This document shows positions 4,874 through 5,238 of a DNA stretch of 5,238 nt, in pieces. The position numbers and the translations under genes are program-made. Within the stretch, counting starts at the first letter, position 1. Each line of letters starts with the position of its first letter. The DNA is from Candidatus Woesearchaeota archaeon (GTDB lineage Archaea > Nanobdellota > Nanobdellia > Woesearchaeales > 21-14-0-10-32-9), in the NCBI GenBank assembly GCA_003560545.1, contig PWLK01000008.1, positions 1-5,238 of the forward strand, given 5' to 3'. The notes under the pieces were generated by a model that worked only from the letters and a program-made list of their open reading frames with translations, did not search any database and was not told where the DNA came from.

Positions 4874-5083
4874 ATGCTTAAAGATATAAAGATCTGCCCG
4901 GAATGCGGAAGCACTGACCTTTCAGGGAAAGGACAACCCAACGTAGCGGGAAGCATGCCTGTATTTGGCTACGATGAAGGCGTCCACGCAAATGAATGCA
5001 TGGACTGCGGGTACACAGGAATATGCCCTACAATACCAGTAAAAGACCTGGAGAAAGTCAGAAAACAAATACGTGGAGAGTAA
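4874..5083 (+). CDS. Small zinc-ribbon protein
   Basis: The 69-aa protein has two knuckles: C-P-E-C-G (Cys8, Cys11) and C-M-D-C-G (Cys42, Cys45), the classic four-Cys zinc ribbon. An extra Cys51 sits in the following G-I-C-P. The loop between the knuckles (12-41) contains G-K-G-Q-P-N-V-A-G-S and G-Y-D-E-G-V-H-A-N-E. After the ribbon comes a basic helix (D-L-E-K-V-R-K-Q-I). Zinc ribbons of this size occur in many archaea with nucleic-acid or protein-binding roles; the specific function is not known to me. The start fits the TATA box 24-32 nt upstream. Composition is ordinary and unlike the A-rich operon, and it has its own promoter, so it is probably not functionally part of the LysM-deacetylase unit. 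Confidence 0.85.
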   Translation: MLKDIKICPECGSTDLSGKGQPNVAGSMPVFGYDEGVHANECMDCGYTGICPTIPVKDLEKVRKQIRGE

Positions 5084-5089
5084 GCAAAA

Positions 5090-5101
5090 CATATATAAAT
5101 A
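5090..5101 (+). promoter_or_regulatory. TATA box of the tRNA-Asn gene
   Basis: CATATATAAATA lies 26-37 nt upstream of the mature tRNA 5' end, so transcription should begin within a few nt of 5120-5127. It starts 7 nt after the zinc-ribbon stop codon. Confidence 0.75.
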
Positions 5102-5126
5102 AAACCCTTAAACCCTGTGCATGGAT

Positions 5127-5202
5127 GGCTCCGTAGCTTAGTAGGTGGAGCGGTCGGCTGTTAACCGACAGGTCGCCAGTTCAAATCTGGCCGGAGCCGC
5201 CA
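5127..5202 (+). tRNA. trnN: tRNA-Asn (anticodon GUU), intronless, CCA encoded
   Basis: This is a complete 76-nt cloverleaf. The acceptor stem is GGCTCCG/CGGAGCC (5127-5133 with 5192-5198) and the D stem is GCTT/GAGC. The anticodon stem GTCGG/CCGAC (5153-5157 with 5165-5169) surrounds the loop CTGTTAA with anticodon GTT at 5160-5162. The variable loop is five nt, the T arm GCCAG/CTGGC has the loop TTCAAAT, the discriminator is G, and CCA is encoded at 5200-5202. All stems pair fully (one G-T in the D stem) and no intron is present. Confidence 0.97.
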
Positions 5203-5216
5203 TTTTTCTTTATTTT
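5203..5216 (+). terminator. T-tract terminator after tRNA-Asn
   Basis: Immediately after the CCA end comes TTTTTCTTTATTTT, an oligo-T region typical of archaeal intrinsic termination downstream of tRNA genes. Confidence 0.6.
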
Positions 5217-5225
5217 AAGGAAAGA

Positions 5226-5236
5226 TTATTTAAAAG
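5226..5236 (+). promoter_or_regulatory. Possible TATA box of the next gene beyond the window
   Basis: TTATTTAAAAG after a purine-rich GGAAAGA resembles the other TATA boxes in this window. No gene start is visible before the edge, so this is tentative. Confidence 0.35.
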
Positions 5237-5238
5237 AA

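Noticed and set aside
5127..5202. tRNA-Asn as attachment site of an integrated element covering 1448-4841
   Set aside because: I found no second copy of the tRNA 3' end within the window and no integrase. The tRNA is separated from the operon by the zinc-ribbon gene. A copy outside the window cannot be excluded.

Overview
The window looks archaeal, most likely from an A+T-rich, small-genome lineage of the DPANN type (Woesearchaeota or Pacearchaeota-like). That placement is inference. The archaeal call itself rests on TATA boxes of the TTTAAATA/TATATAAA kind placed 24-36 nt before start codons or the tRNA, on apparently leaderless genes mixed with Shine-Dalgarno (SD)-led genes, and on T-tract rather than hairpin termination. 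No bacterial -35/-10 promoters are evident.

Layout. At the left edge (1-440, +) is the 3' end of a larger gene encoding a beta-rich protein. It converges on a DUF4870/Tic20-like membrane protein gene (462-806, -). Next comes an unrecognised 131-aa protein (879-1274, -). A divergent promoter region (1275-1465) holds a minus-strand TATA box, a plus-strand TATA box and a cluster of inverted repeats just upstream of a small winged-helix regulator (1466-1735, +).

A 175-bp spacer contains four CCGG-AAA-type repeats at about helical spacing, a possible TATA box and a short hairpin. It leads into a tight three-gene unit: a double-membrane-span, coiled-coil, LysM protein (1911-2951), a highly charged helical protein of unknown function (2948-3697) and a secreted or anchored NodB/CE4-type polysaccharide deacetylase (3684-4841). 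Start/stop overlaps of 4 and 14 bp indicate one transcript. A leaderless small zinc-ribbon gene (4874-5083) and an intact tRNA-Asn(GUU) gene (5127-5202) follow, each with its own TATA box.

How the genes may work together. LysM domains usually bind GlcNAc-type glycans and CE4 enzymes usually remove N-acetyl groups from such glycans. The three-gene unit is therefore best read as a cell-surface glycan-binding and glycan-modifying module, with the winged-helix protein as candidate regulator. Its first two thirds have a very A-rich, T-poor coding strand with ATA/CTA-type codons, unlike the flanking genes. This suggests a distinct evolutionary history or unusual selection.
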